This document shows positions 1 through 5,355 of a stretch of 6,591 bases of DNA, piece after piece (within the stretch, counting starts at the first letter, position 1; the number at the start of each line of letters is the position of its first letter). The notes under the pieces are model-generated. The model was not told the origin of the DNA. It saw only the letters and a program-made list of their open reading frames with translations, and ran no database searches. Source of the DNA: Candidatus Coatesiibacteriota bacterium (lineage in GTDB: Bacteria > RBG-13-66-14); the NCBI GenBank assembly GCA_014728185.1, contig WJMB01000016.1:1-6591 (forward strand), in the 5' to 3' direction. The translations under genes were made by a program, and so were the position numbers.

Positions 1-616
1 GATGAAGGGCGGGGTCAGCACGCGGGCCTTCCTCAAGGCCGTGCTGGCCGAGGACAACCGCCTGCGCACCGGACGGTTGCTGTCCCACGTGATGATCGCC
101 GAGATCCCGGCCTACCATAAACTGTTATTGCTCTCCGACGCAGCGATGAACATCGCCCCGGAGCTGAAGGAGAAGGCCGACATCCTCAAGAACGCCTGCG
201 ACGTCGCCCGCAGATTGGGCCTTGAGCGGCCCAAGGTGGCGGCCCTGGCGGCGGTGGAGAAGGTCAATCTGCCGGCGATGCCCTGCACCGGCGACGCCGC
301 CGCCCTGACGCTGATGAGCCGCCGCGGTCAGCTAGGCGACTGCGTCGTCGACGGCCCCCTGGCCTTCGACAACGCCGTCTCGAAGGAATCGGCCAAGATC
401 AAAAAGATCGAAAGCGAGGTCGCCGGCGACGCCGATGTGCTCATCGCCCCGGACATCGAGGCGGCCAACGTGCTCTACAAGTGCCTGAACTTCTTCGCCG
501 GAGCCCGTTCCGCCGCGCTGATCATCGGCGCCGCCGCCCCGGTGATCCTGCCCAGCCGGGCCGACAGCCCCCAGACCAAGTTCCTCTCCATCGCCGCCGC
601 CCTGACCATCGCCTGA
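1..616 (+). CDS. ptb: Phosphate butyryltransferase / phosphate acyltransferase, C-terminal two-thirds (5' truncated)
   Basis: This enzyme family moves an acyl group (butyryl, branched-chain or acetyl) between CoA and inorganic phosphate in the cytoplasm. The acyl phosphate then usually feeds an acyl kinase that makes ATP. The window holds the last 205 or so residues of a protein that is normally about 300 aa; base 1 completes an upstream codon and the Met at base 2 is internal. Visible family motifs, numbered from that Met, are RTGRLLSHV (22-30), VDGPLAFDNAVS (116-127), PDIEAANVLYK (150-160) and PVILPSRAD near 180-188. The VDGPLA-DNA and PDIEA-NVLYK signatures favour the Ptb branch over classical Pta, but substrate cannot be read from sequence. 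No butyrate kinase follows; one could lie upstream. The next gene begins 3 nt after the TGA. Confidence 0.87.
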   Translation, partial: MKGGVSTRAFLKAVLAEDNRLRTGRLLSHVMIAEIPAYHKLLLLSDAAMNIAPELKEKADILKNACDVARRLGLERPKVAALAAVEKVNLPAMPCTGDAAALTLMSRRGQLGDCVVDGPLAFDNAVSKESAKIKKIESEVAGDADVLIAPDIEAANVLYKCLNFFAGARSAALIIGAAAPVILPSRADSPQTKFLSIAAALTIA

Positions 617-619
617 GCC

Positions 620-1252
620 ATGACCGAGGAAACCAAACATCTGCGTGTGAAGAAGGGGCGGGAGAAGGATACGCAAAAACCCCGTTCCCGGCTGGTCAAG
701 CAGTGGCCGGCCTACCTGGCCTGGTCCCTGGGCGCCGCCGCCGTCGCCGTGGCCGCCACTCTGCTCTCCGAGACCGCCCTCGGCGAGTCCCTGCGCGGCT
801 GGCAGCATTACCTGGTCGATTTCATCAGCTTCACGGCCTTCTACTTCCTGGCCCAGGCCCTCTTCCCCGCCGTGTTGGTGCGGTTGAAGAAGCTGCCCTC
901 GACGGTGGGGGTCAGCCTGGGCGCCGGCAGCGGCGCGGGCTATCTCGTCTACTGGCTCGTCGGCCTGCCCTGGGGCCTCTCCGACTTCATCGGTATGGTC
1001 CTGCTGGAGATGATCATCCTGGGCACCATGATCGGTATCCTCATCGGTCTGGGCTGGCACATCTCCAAGGGTCGCGCCCTCCACTTCTGGCCCCTGTTCC
1101 TGGTCGCCATCGCCGGGATAACGACGCTCTACTTCTTCATCACCGCCGCCGAGTATCGCGCCGCGACGATCTGGAGCCAGGGACTCACCGCGCTGATCAA
1201 CTACCTGCCGGTCACCTTCGCCATCTGGTGGCGTCACCGTCCCACCGACTGA
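620..1252 (+). CDS. Six-TM integral membrane protein of unknown function (upstream of a tandem pair)
   Basis: I do not recognise a family. The 210-aa product has a basic, hydrophilic N-terminus (about residues 1-28, many Lys/Arg) and then six hydrophobic segments at roughly 30-50, 64-87, 96-116, 122-146, 153-176 and 183-204, ending in the short tail RHRPTD. The positively charged N-terminus predicts an inside location. No catalytic or transport motif is evident; a Gly/Ala-rich patch (LGAGSGAG, about 100-107) lies in TM3, followed by GLPWGLSDF. The ATG lies 3 nt after the acyltransferase stop with no good Shine-Dalgarno, which suggests translational coupling. High GC at third positions and the clean membrane profile support coding. 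The following gene encodes a protein with the same six-segment layout and may be a paralogue. Confidence 0.82.
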   Translation: MTEETKHLRVKKGREKDTQKPRSRLVKQWPAYLAWSLGAAAVAVAATLLSETALGESLRGWQHYLVDFISFTAFYFLAQALFPAVLVRLKKLPSTVGVSLGAGSGAGYLVYWLVGLPWGLSDFIGMVLLEMIILGTMIGILIGLGWHISKGRALHFWPLFLVAIAGITTLYFFITAAEYRAATIWSQGLTALINYLPVTFAIWWRHRPTD

Positions 1253-1277
1253 GTCGAACCCCGGGTCGTGTTGCCAT

Positions 1278-1922
1278 ATGGAGACTCAGCCCAGCCGGTC
1301 TCTCGTCCCGCGACGCCTCTGGCCGACCGCCGTCCTGCTCGCCCTGGTCCCCTGCCTGTTCGATTTTCTCACCCGTTTGCTTTCCAGCTCTCCTTCGAGA
1401 AGCGCCGCGCTGTCTTCGGCGGCCGCCGTGTTGCTGCGCGAGGCGTTGCGTTACACCGTGGCGCTGTGGGTCTTCGTCCGCCTCGCCGTCCGCGGCGGTG
1501 GCGAGCGACCACGCGGCCATCTGGGCGGCACTGTCGCCGGCAGCCTGCTCTCCGGACTGCTCCTGCTTCTGCTCAGCCTGCCCCTGTCCGACTGGCTCGC
1601 CCCCTTCGGGGCGCCCAGCCGCCTGCTCTTCGAGCTCGCCGAGGCGGCCATCGTCGGCTGGTGTCTGCTGGCCGCGCAGACGGCCTGGGAGGAGCGCTGG
1701 TACACTCCGGCGATCGGCGCCCTGCTCGGCGCCGTGATCAGCTCGATCTCTCTGGCCTGGATGCCCCTGGAGGGCGGCTTCTCCATGGCCCTGCTCTGGG
1801 GGACGCGCACCCTGATGACCTACGGCCCTCTGGCCCTGCTCTTCCACCTGGTTTATCGACGCCAAAAGGCCGCTGATAAGCCGGATAACCGCCGCCGCTG
1901 TGATGTTTCCTGTTTGCCATGA
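1278..1922 (+). CDS. Six-TM integral membrane protein of unknown function (downstream member of a tandem pair)
   Basis: This 214-aa protein has no family I can name. Hydrophobic segments lie at about 14-34, 52-71, 83-105, 116-136, 143-163 and 168-193, followed by a basic tail rich in Arg and Lys (194-214). The layout matches the preceding gene. Local resemblances include LGG-x2-AGS and SLPLSDW (TM3 and the loop after it) against LGAGSGAG and GLPWGLSDF, and a Trp followed by Tyr-x-Pro in TM6 of both. The ATG at 1278 is 25 nt past the previous stop; the ribosome-binding site is weak and I see no better in-frame start. Its TGA overlaps an ATG (ATGA at 1919-1922), but that ATG is probably not the start of the downstream kinase. 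Confidence 0.78.
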   Translation: METQPSRSLVPRRLWPTAVLLALVPCLFDFLTRLLSSSPSRSAALSSAAAVLLREALRYTVALWVFVRLAVRGGGERPRGHLGGTVAGSLLSGLLLLLLSLPLSDWLAPFGAPSRLLFELAEAAIVGWCLLAAQTAWEERWYTPAIGALLGAVISSISLAWMPLEGGFSMALLWGTRTLMTYGPLALLFHLVYRRQKAADKPDNRRRCDVSCLP

Positions 1923-1979
1923 AGCCGTGGGCGCTTTGGCAATCGATGACTCTGCGTGCAAGAAACAACGGGAGGCTGG

Positions 1980-2039
1980 ATGATTGCTTCCGCCCTTGCT
2001 GCCGATCTCCGGCCCAACGAGTACGGTCCGGTCTGCTGA
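1980..2039 (+). CDS. Possible 19-codon leader ORF upstream of the kinase gene
   Basis: An ATG at 1980 follows GGGAGG (1970-1975) with a 4-nt gap and opens a 19-residue peptide, MIASALAADLRPNEYGPVC, ending in TGA at 2037. It lies in the leader between the second membrane protein and the kinase. An imperfect hairpin (2009-2015 with 2025-2031, one mismatch) overlaps its 3' half. The ribosome-binding site here is stronger than those of the flanking genes, which is the only reason to list it. It could be a regulatory upstream ORF, a minor peptide or chance. No run of repeated codons suggests classical attenuation. Confidence 0.2.
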   Translation: MIASALAADLRPNEYGPVC

Positions 2040-2043
2040 TAAT
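2034..2043 (+). promoter_or_regulatory. Weak candidate -10 region for the kinase gene
   Basis: GATAAT at 2038-2043 matches the sigma-70 -10 consensus at five of six positions. No convincing -35 box lies about 17 nt upstream. If used, transcription would begin near 2050 and the leader would contain the AC-rich repeat. The evidence is the hexamer only. Confidence 0.15.
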
Positions 2044-2106
2044 CCGTATCCGAGGCAACCCGCTCAAGACCTCCCCTTACCCGCCTGCGCCACGTAAGCC
2101 CAGCGC

Positions 2107-2142
2107 AACCACCAACCACCAACCACCAACCGAGGAACCACC
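2107..2142 (+). repeat. Heptanucleotide AACCACC repeats surrounding the kinase ribosome-binding site
   Basis: Three perfect tandem copies of AACCACC (2107-2113, 2114-2120, 2121-2127) are followed by a partial copy AACC (2128-2131), then GAGG, then another full AACCACC (2136-2142) directly before the start codon. The tract lacks G outside the Shine-Dalgarno, so it should be unstructured. It may act as an open ribosome-loading leader, or vary in copy number by slippage. The leader of the secreted-protein gene has a similar G-free CACCACCCACCCC stretch before its Shine-Dalgarno. Confidence 0.75.
2132..2135 (+). promoter_or_regulatory. Shine-Dalgarno GAGG that selects the TTG start at 2144
   Basis: GAGG at 2132-2135 sits 8 nt before TTG at 2144. 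This TTG opens exactly where the TGS-domain homology begins (IEIQLLTTAMTAPRG), so it is preferred to the in-frame ATG at 1919. The ATG would add 75 residues of poor, low-complexity sequence. Confidence 0.65.
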
Positions 2143-2143
2143 C

Positions 2144-3871
2144 TTGATCGAGATTCAACTGCTCACCACCGCGATGACCGCGCCCCGCGGCCTCAAAGTC
2201 CCGGCCGGTACCAGTGTCGTGGAGGCCTACCGGACTGCCCTGGAGCGGGGGGTCATCGACCCGCCGCCCCGCGAGCCGCTGATGGCCTTCGTCGACCACC
2301 ACGCCCGCGACCTGCGTTCGACAATCGATACGCCCTGTCGGGTCGACCTGCGCGGCGCCGACGACCTCGAGGGGATGCGGGCCTACCGCCGCGCGGTACG
2401 TCTGTTGCTGATCGCCGCCGCTGTGGAGCTCTTCCCCGACTATACCGTCTATATCGACCATTCCCTCTCCGGAGGCTTCTTCGGCACCCTGCGCCGCAAG
2501 GTGGAAGACAACGGTAACGGCCCGGTGCTGCTGGGTGAAATCCGCCCCTGCACGCCCGACGACGTCGAGGCCCTGCTCGAGAAGATGCGCGAGCTGGTCC
2601 GCCGGAACCTGCCCATCGAGTACCTGATGATGGACCGCGAGGAGGCCCAGGCGGCCTTCGCCGGCTTCGGCGACCGCACCAAGTCGGCCCTGCTCGGGCA
2701 CCTCGACAAGGACGAGGTCGAGCTCTACCGCGTCGGCGGCATCCTGGACAGCTTCTATGGTCCCATCGCCCCGAGGACCGGTCTGCTGGAGACCTTCGGA
2801 CTGGTCTTCTACCCGCCGGGCTTCGTGCTGCGCTTCCCCACCCATCACGACCCCGGCCGTCTGGCCCCCTTCCACGAGCAGCGCAAACTGTTCCACATCT
2901 TCCACGAGTACGAGGACTGGATCAAGGTGCTGGGCGCCGAGACCGTCGGCGGCCTGGATCACCTGACGGCCCGCGGTCGTTCCAAGGAGCTGGTCCTCTT
3001 AGCCGAGGCGCTCCACGAGAAGAAGCTGGCCGAGATCGCCGACGCCGTGGCCGGACGACACCACCCGCCCCGGCTGATCCTCATCGCCGGGCCGTCCTCC
3101 AGCGGCAAGACCACCTTCACCAGGCGCCTGGCCCTGCAGTTGACGGTCATCGGCCATCGGCCCCTGGTGATCAGTGTCGACGACTACTTCCAGCCCCGGG
3201 AGCGCACTCCCCTGGACGAGGACGGCAAGCCGGACTTCGAGCGCCTCGAGGCCGTCGACGTCGAGTCGCTCAACCGGGACCTGATCCGCCTGATCGAGGG
3301 CGGCGAGGTTCACCTGCCCCGCTTCGACTTCAAGCTCGGCCGCAGCTCCCCGGCGCCCACCGCCACCCGGATCACCGATCAAACGCCGATCCTGATGGAG
3401 GGCATCCACTGCCTCAACGACGCCCTGACCCCGGCGGTGCCCCTGCCCGAGAAGTTCAAGATCTATGTCAGTTGCCTGACCCAGCTCAACATCGACAACC
3501 ACAACCGGGTCCCCACCACCGACACCCGGCTGGTCCGGCGCATCGTCCGCGACGCCCGCTACCGGGGCTACGACGCCCTGCAGACCCTGGCGCGCTGGTC
3601 CCAGGTGCGCCGCGGCGAGGGACGCTACATCTTCCCCTTCCAGGAGACCGCCGACGTGATGTTCAACTCGGCGCTGATCTACGAGCTGGGGGTTCTGGGC
3701 AAGCACGCCCGGCCCCTGCTGGAGGCCGTGCCCGAGTCGGCGCCGGAGCGGGCCGAGGCCGACCGCCTGCTGGCCTTCATCGGCTTTTTCCTGGATATCC
3801 CCGACGAGCCCGTGCCCTCGACCTCGCTGCTGCGCGAGTTCATCGGCGGGAGCATCTACCGGGAGGAGTGA
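2144..3871 (+). CDS. TGS-domain nucleoside kinase (uridine kinase / phosphoribulokinase superfamily)
   Basis: This is a cytoplasmic P-loop kinase of the long bacterial uridine-kinase-like type, expected to phosphorylate a nucleoside with ATP or GTP in pyrimidine salvage. The true substrate is uncertain. With the TTG start it is 575 aa. Residues 1-65 resemble a TGS domain. About 95-200 resemble the second additional domain of threonyl-tRNA synthetase, with HSLSGGFF at 106-113. The kinase domain begins near 310 with Walker A GPSSSGKT at 316-323, then VDDYF with Asp346/Asp347, PRFDF, EGIHCLN from Glu419, an Arg-rich lid region (NIDNHNR from 449, RLVRR from 462) and the family-typical FPFQETADVMFNSALIYEL from 497. 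All key residues look intact. The synthetase-like N-terminus does not make it a tRNA synthetase, because no catalytic core is present. The gene appears to have its own leader, and no clear terminator follows. Confidence 0.9.
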   Translation: MIEIQLLTTAMTAPRGLKVPAGTSVVEAYRTALERGVIDPPPREPLMAFVDHHARDLRSTIDTPCRVDLRGADDLEGMRAYRRAVRLLLIAAAVELFPDYTVYIDHSLSGGFFGTLRRKVEDNGNGPVLLGEIRPCTPDDVEALLEKMRELVRRNLPIEYLMMDREEAQAAFAGFGDRTKSALLGHLDKDEVELYRVGGILDSFYGPIAPRTGLLETFGLVFYPPGFVLRFPTHHDPGRLAPFHEQRKLFHIFHEYEDWIKVLGAETVGGLDHLTARGRSKELVLLAEALHEKKLAEIADAVAGRHHPPRLILIAGPSSSGKTTFTRRLALQLTVIGHRPLVISVDDYFQPRERTPLDEDGKPDFERLEAVDVESLNRDLIRLIEGGEVHLPRFDFKLGRSSPAPTATRITDQTPILMEGIHCLNDALTPAVPLPEKFKIYVSCLTQLNIDNHNRVPTTDTRLVRRIVRDARYRGYDALQTLARWSQVRRGEGRYIFPFQETADVMFNSALIYELGVLGKHARPLLEAVPESAPERAEADRLLAFIGFFLDIPDEPVPSTSLLREFIGGSIYREE

Positions 3872-4062
3872 GCGGTCCGCTCCTCATGGTATACGGCGTC
3901 ATCGACGCCAAACCTGCTCTGTCAGCCCGGGGCTGTCTTATCCGCTGCGTGGCGCCGACGGCCCATCAGCGGGCGTCTATCCTCGATAAGTCCAATTGCG
4001 GCAGTCAGGGGTATTGTCCGCAGGTTTGATATGACAATGTGCAATAAACATTGACCGCCCCA

Positions 4063-4099
4063 CGCTCTATCAGCTTTTCCAAATGCAAGCTGTAGAGCG
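4063..4099. repeat. Strong hairpin, 13 bp with one bulged base
   Basis: CGCTCTA (4063-4069), a bulged T at 4070 and CAGCTT (4071-4076) pair perfectly with AAGCTG (4087-4092) and TAGAGCG (4093-4099), leaving a 10-nt loop. No T-tract follows on either strand, so it is not a standard intrinsic terminator. It is the most stable-looking element of the gene-poor region. Confidence 0.75.
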
Positions 4100-4174
4100 A
4101 TGTTGTCAAAGTACCCCGCAACCGTGTGTGATGATTTATGTTGTACAAAGAAGCCTTTGGCATCATGGAATGTG

Positions 4175-4196
4175 ATCGGCCCAAATCAGGGCCGAT
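4175..4196. repeat. Perfect 8-bp hairpin with 6-nt loop
   Basis: ATCGGCCC (4175-4182) and GGGCCGAT (4189-4196) are perfect complements around the loop AAATCA. Neither strand has a T-run after the stem, so a terminator role is unlikely. The function is unknown. Confidence 0.6.
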
Positions 4197-4315
4197 AAAG
4201 AGAGTCTCACAAGCAAGGATTGGCTGATTAGTTGTGTTCGGCTTGAATCCCGATACGATCATGCGTGGTCTTGTTACTTGATATTGGGGCAGTTATGCGT
4301 CGAGCGGCAAACGGG

Positions 4316-4420
4316 TGACCCTTAACTGCAAGCCAATAGGCAGGGTCAGTTATCCACCGAGCGCGCCCCTTGCAGCCTCCACTTTAACCGCCTATAAGTG
4401 ACGGACGCATTTGCTGCAAG
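4316..4420. repeat. Overlapping alternative pairings (possible switch-like fold)
   Basis: TGACCCT (4316-4322) can pair with AGGGTCA (4342-4348), while the adjacent TAACTG (4323-4328) can pair with CAGTTA (4347-4352); the two exclude each other. CTTGCAG (4369-4375) is complementary to CTGCAAG at both 4326-4332 and 4414-4420. The second pairing extends to 8 bp and encloses CACTT/AAGTG (4380-4384 with 4396-4400). Mutually exclusive helices are typical of regulatory RNAs, but the stems are short. Confidence 0.35.
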
Positions 4421-4653
4421 ACGTTTATTATCAGCGGAAAACTTTCGCAATCCGGTCCGAACACGGGATAAGATCCCCCGGTAATCAGGTGGGATCATCA
4501 CTTGCCGTTGAACTGGACACGATTTCCAACCACTTGATATCTAAAGATTTCGAGCTCATTTACCTGACATTTCACGGCGGTTGTAGTGAGACCCTGGCCT
4601 ATTCCGCACTTAACGCTGTATGTCGCCGGAAAGACGACTCGCCCTTCGGTTGA
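4411..4653 (+). CDS. Doubtful 80-codon ORF in the gene-poor region
   Basis: An open frame starts at TTG 4411 and ends at TGA 4651-4653. No Shine-Dalgarno, family or membrane segment is visible. The composition is mixed and the codon use lacks the strong third-position GC of the real genes nearby. The 5' end overlaps the 4369-4420 stem. It is listed because it is the longest plus-strand frame in this stretch; it is more likely chance or a remnant than a gene. Confidence 0.1.
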   Translation: MLQDVYYQRKTFAIRSEHGIRSPGNQVGSSLAVELDTISNHLISKDFELIYLTFHGGCSETLAYSALNAVCRRKDDSPFG

Positions 4654-4654
4654 T

Positions 4655-4783
4655 CCGCTAGCTTCAACTAGACAAGGCTCAAGCCAGAGCAGTTTGTTTG
4701 CTTCAAGCCCTTGGAACAGCCAGGCGCTTTTTCGTGTTGAGCAATCGGCAACACGAACATCGAGAACTAATCACTGCTAGCGG
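4655..4783. repeat. 8-bp inverted repeat CCGCTAGC / GCTAGCGG, 113 nt apart
   Basis: CCGCTAGC (4655-4662) is the exact reverse complement of GCTAGCGG (4776-4783). The interval contains the 9-bp hairpin at 4731-4757. It may mark the ends of a small element, but GCTAGC is itself palindromic and no target duplication is visible, so chance is a fair alternative. Confidence 0.35.
4731..4757. repeat. Perfect 9-bp hairpin with 9-nt loop
   Basis: TTCGTGTTG (4731-4739) pairs with CAACACGAA (4749-4757) around the loop AGCAATCGG. A T-run precedes the stem on the plus strand instead of following it, so it does not look like a terminator on either strand. It could be a protein-binding palindrome or an RNA helix. 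Confidence 0.65.
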
Positions 4784-4812
4784 TTCCCAGTTGCTTGGAA
4801 GATCGGTTCCCA
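4781..4812. repeat. 9-bp direct repeat CGGTTCCCA (two copies, 23-nt period)
   Basis: CGGTTCCCA occurs at 4781-4789 and 4804-4812. A 23-nt period places both copies on roughly the same face of the helix, as expected for tandem regulator sites. No gene start lies nearby on the plus strand, so the role is unclear. The first copy overlaps the right arm of the 4655/4783 inverted repeat. Confidence 0.4.
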
Positions 4813-4908
4813 TTTCTTTTCTAAACCACATCCAGCTTGTTGCCGCGACATAGCATTGCGCGCCTTGTCTGCCGTAGGGGGCCGGTGGACCGTCGGGGGT
4901 TGCGGGTG

Positions 4909-5237
4909 CTACAGATCGTCGCTGGTGTCGGACGGTGTGTTCTTCGGTCGGTTCCCCGACTCATTCTCGGCCGATTGATACTCGTATCGTCCGGCCGCAC
5001 GGTCGAGCCGACGCCGCAGCCAAGGAGTTATCAGCTACTTCTCTCCCGCAGTTCGCAAGCGCCGGAGACTGATTCAGGTTACCGTGAAGATGCTATTTCC
5101 ATCAGTTATTGAGACTCCTGATTATCCGGACCGCCATTGTCATCATACTCTTTCAGTGCTTGAAAAAAGGACGCCAGCACACTTTTCAAATTGACTATTT
5201 GGTTGTTGTTGTTGAAAATACGGGACCAAATTGAATA
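4909..5237 (-). pseudogene. Possible minus-strand gene remnants (two protein-tail-like frames)
   Basis: Two minus-strand open stretches lie end to end. The first, 5237 down to TAA at 5106-5108, ends with SFFQALKEYDDN and GGPDNQESQ. The second, 5034 down to TAG at 4909-4911, contains PWLRRRLDRAAGRYEYQ and ends in TPSDTSDDL; its third codon positions are GC-rich like the real genes. They are in different frames and neither has a convincing start or ribosome-binding site. Hydrophilic D/E/N/S/Q-rich ends resemble true C-termini, so a decayed gene is conceivable. Chance open frames remain likely. Confidence 0.15.
5191..5219 (+). promoter_or_regulatory. Candidate sigma-70 promoter for the secreted-protein gene
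   Basis: TTGACT (5191-5196, five of six -35 matches) and GAAAAT (5214-5219, four of six -10 matches) are separated by 17 nt in the most AT-rich part of the window. The spacer contains most of a short TTG tandem repeat (5203-5214). A leader of about 130 nt would follow, including a small hairpin (5308-5312 with 5318-5322). Confidence 0.3.
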
Positions 5238-5343
5238 TCATTTTATTAGATTATGGAAATTGAGCCTTTACAGCGCAACGACATGGTGCTACTATTAACT
5301 CACATTGGGTCCGACAGGGACCAAAGAAAACACCACCCACCCC

Positions 5344-5350
5344 AAAGGAG
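5344..5350 (+). promoter_or_regulatory. Strong Shine-Dalgarno AAAGGAG preceded by a G-free AC-rich leader
   Basis: AAAGGAG lies 5 nt before ATG 5356 and decides the start; the upstream in-frame ATG at 5305 has no such site. The bases just before it are a CACCACCCACCCC-type stretch without G, resembling the AACCACC leader of the kinase gene. Confidence 0.85.
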
Positions 5351-5355
5351 ACCAA

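Larger units (their letters stand above)
3895..4420. ncRNA. Candidate structured RNA: run of consecutive stem-loops (strand unknown)
   Basis: Successive helices can be drawn by eye. 3895-3900 pairs with 3904-3909. 3923-3927 pairs with 3931-3935. 3957-3964 pairs with 3971-3977 (7 bp, one bulge). 3997-4003 pairs with 4015-4022 (7 bp, one bulge). 4035-4040 pairs with 4048-4053. 4063-4076 pairs with 4087-4099 (13 bp, one bulge). 4129-4133 pairs with 4161-4165, enclosing 4146-4150 with 4155-4159. 4175-4182 pairs with 4189-4196. 4316-4320 pairs with 4344-4348. 4369-4376 pairs with 4413-4420. Short helices arise by chance in any sequence, so only the 13-bp and the two 8-bp stems carry weight. No match to RNase P RNA, tmRNA, SRP RNA or a riboswitch I know was seen. 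Confidence 0.25.
3872..5355. other. Gene-poor, lower-GC intergenic region of about 1.5 kb
   Basis: No convincing protein gene lies between the kinase and the secreted-protein gene. Sampled composition falls from about 75% GC (3541-3600) to 45% (4021-4080) and 33% (5161-5220). The longest open frames are an 80-codon plus frame (4411-4653) and an 85-codon minus frame (4005-4262), both without a ribosome-binding site or recognisable family. The left half (3895-4420) is rich in stem-loops. The middle (4655-4812) has inverted and direct repeats. The part around 4909-5237 has minus-strand stretches that read like protein tails. The right end holds promoter-like hexamers and the leader of the next gene. 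The whole could be a structured RNA, a decayed insertion, or both. Confidence 0.7.

Noticed and set aside
332..1237. 301-codon open frame on the minus strand
   Set aside because: It lies antisense to the acyltransferase and first membrane protein; the product is Gly/Asp/Gln-rich nonsense typical of the antisense of GC-rich genes.
481..1737. 418-codon plus-strand frame overlapping three genes
   Set aside because: The product is Arg/Pro/Ala-rich low-complexity sequence, an out-of-frame shadow of GC-rich coding DNA.
2107..2142. AACCACC repeats as a CRISPR-like array
   Set aside because: The unit is 7 nt with no spacers; it is a simple tandem repeat.
1919..2143. In-frame ATG at 1919 giving a 650-aa kinase with an ATGA overlap to the previous gene
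   Set aside because: The extra 75 residues are low-complexity and unlike the family, and they read through the AACCACC repeat. The TTG at 2144 has a GAGG 8 nt upstream and begins at the TGS homology.
1853..2962. 369-codon minus-strand frame
   Set aside because: Antisense to the well-supported kinase; no motif and biased composition.
4175..4196. 8-bp hairpin as an intrinsic terminator
   Set aside because: No T-run follows the stem on either strand, and the kinase stop is about 300 nt away.
4230..4260. Possible tRNA T-arm-like sequence (GCTTGAATCCCG)
   Set aside because: It lacks the TTC-R-A loop pattern, and no acceptor, D or anticodon arm can be placed around it.
4005..4262. 85-codon minus-strand ORF
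   Set aside because: No Shine-Dalgarno or family, and it runs straight through the 13-bp and 8-bp hairpins, so structured non-coding sequence is the better reading.
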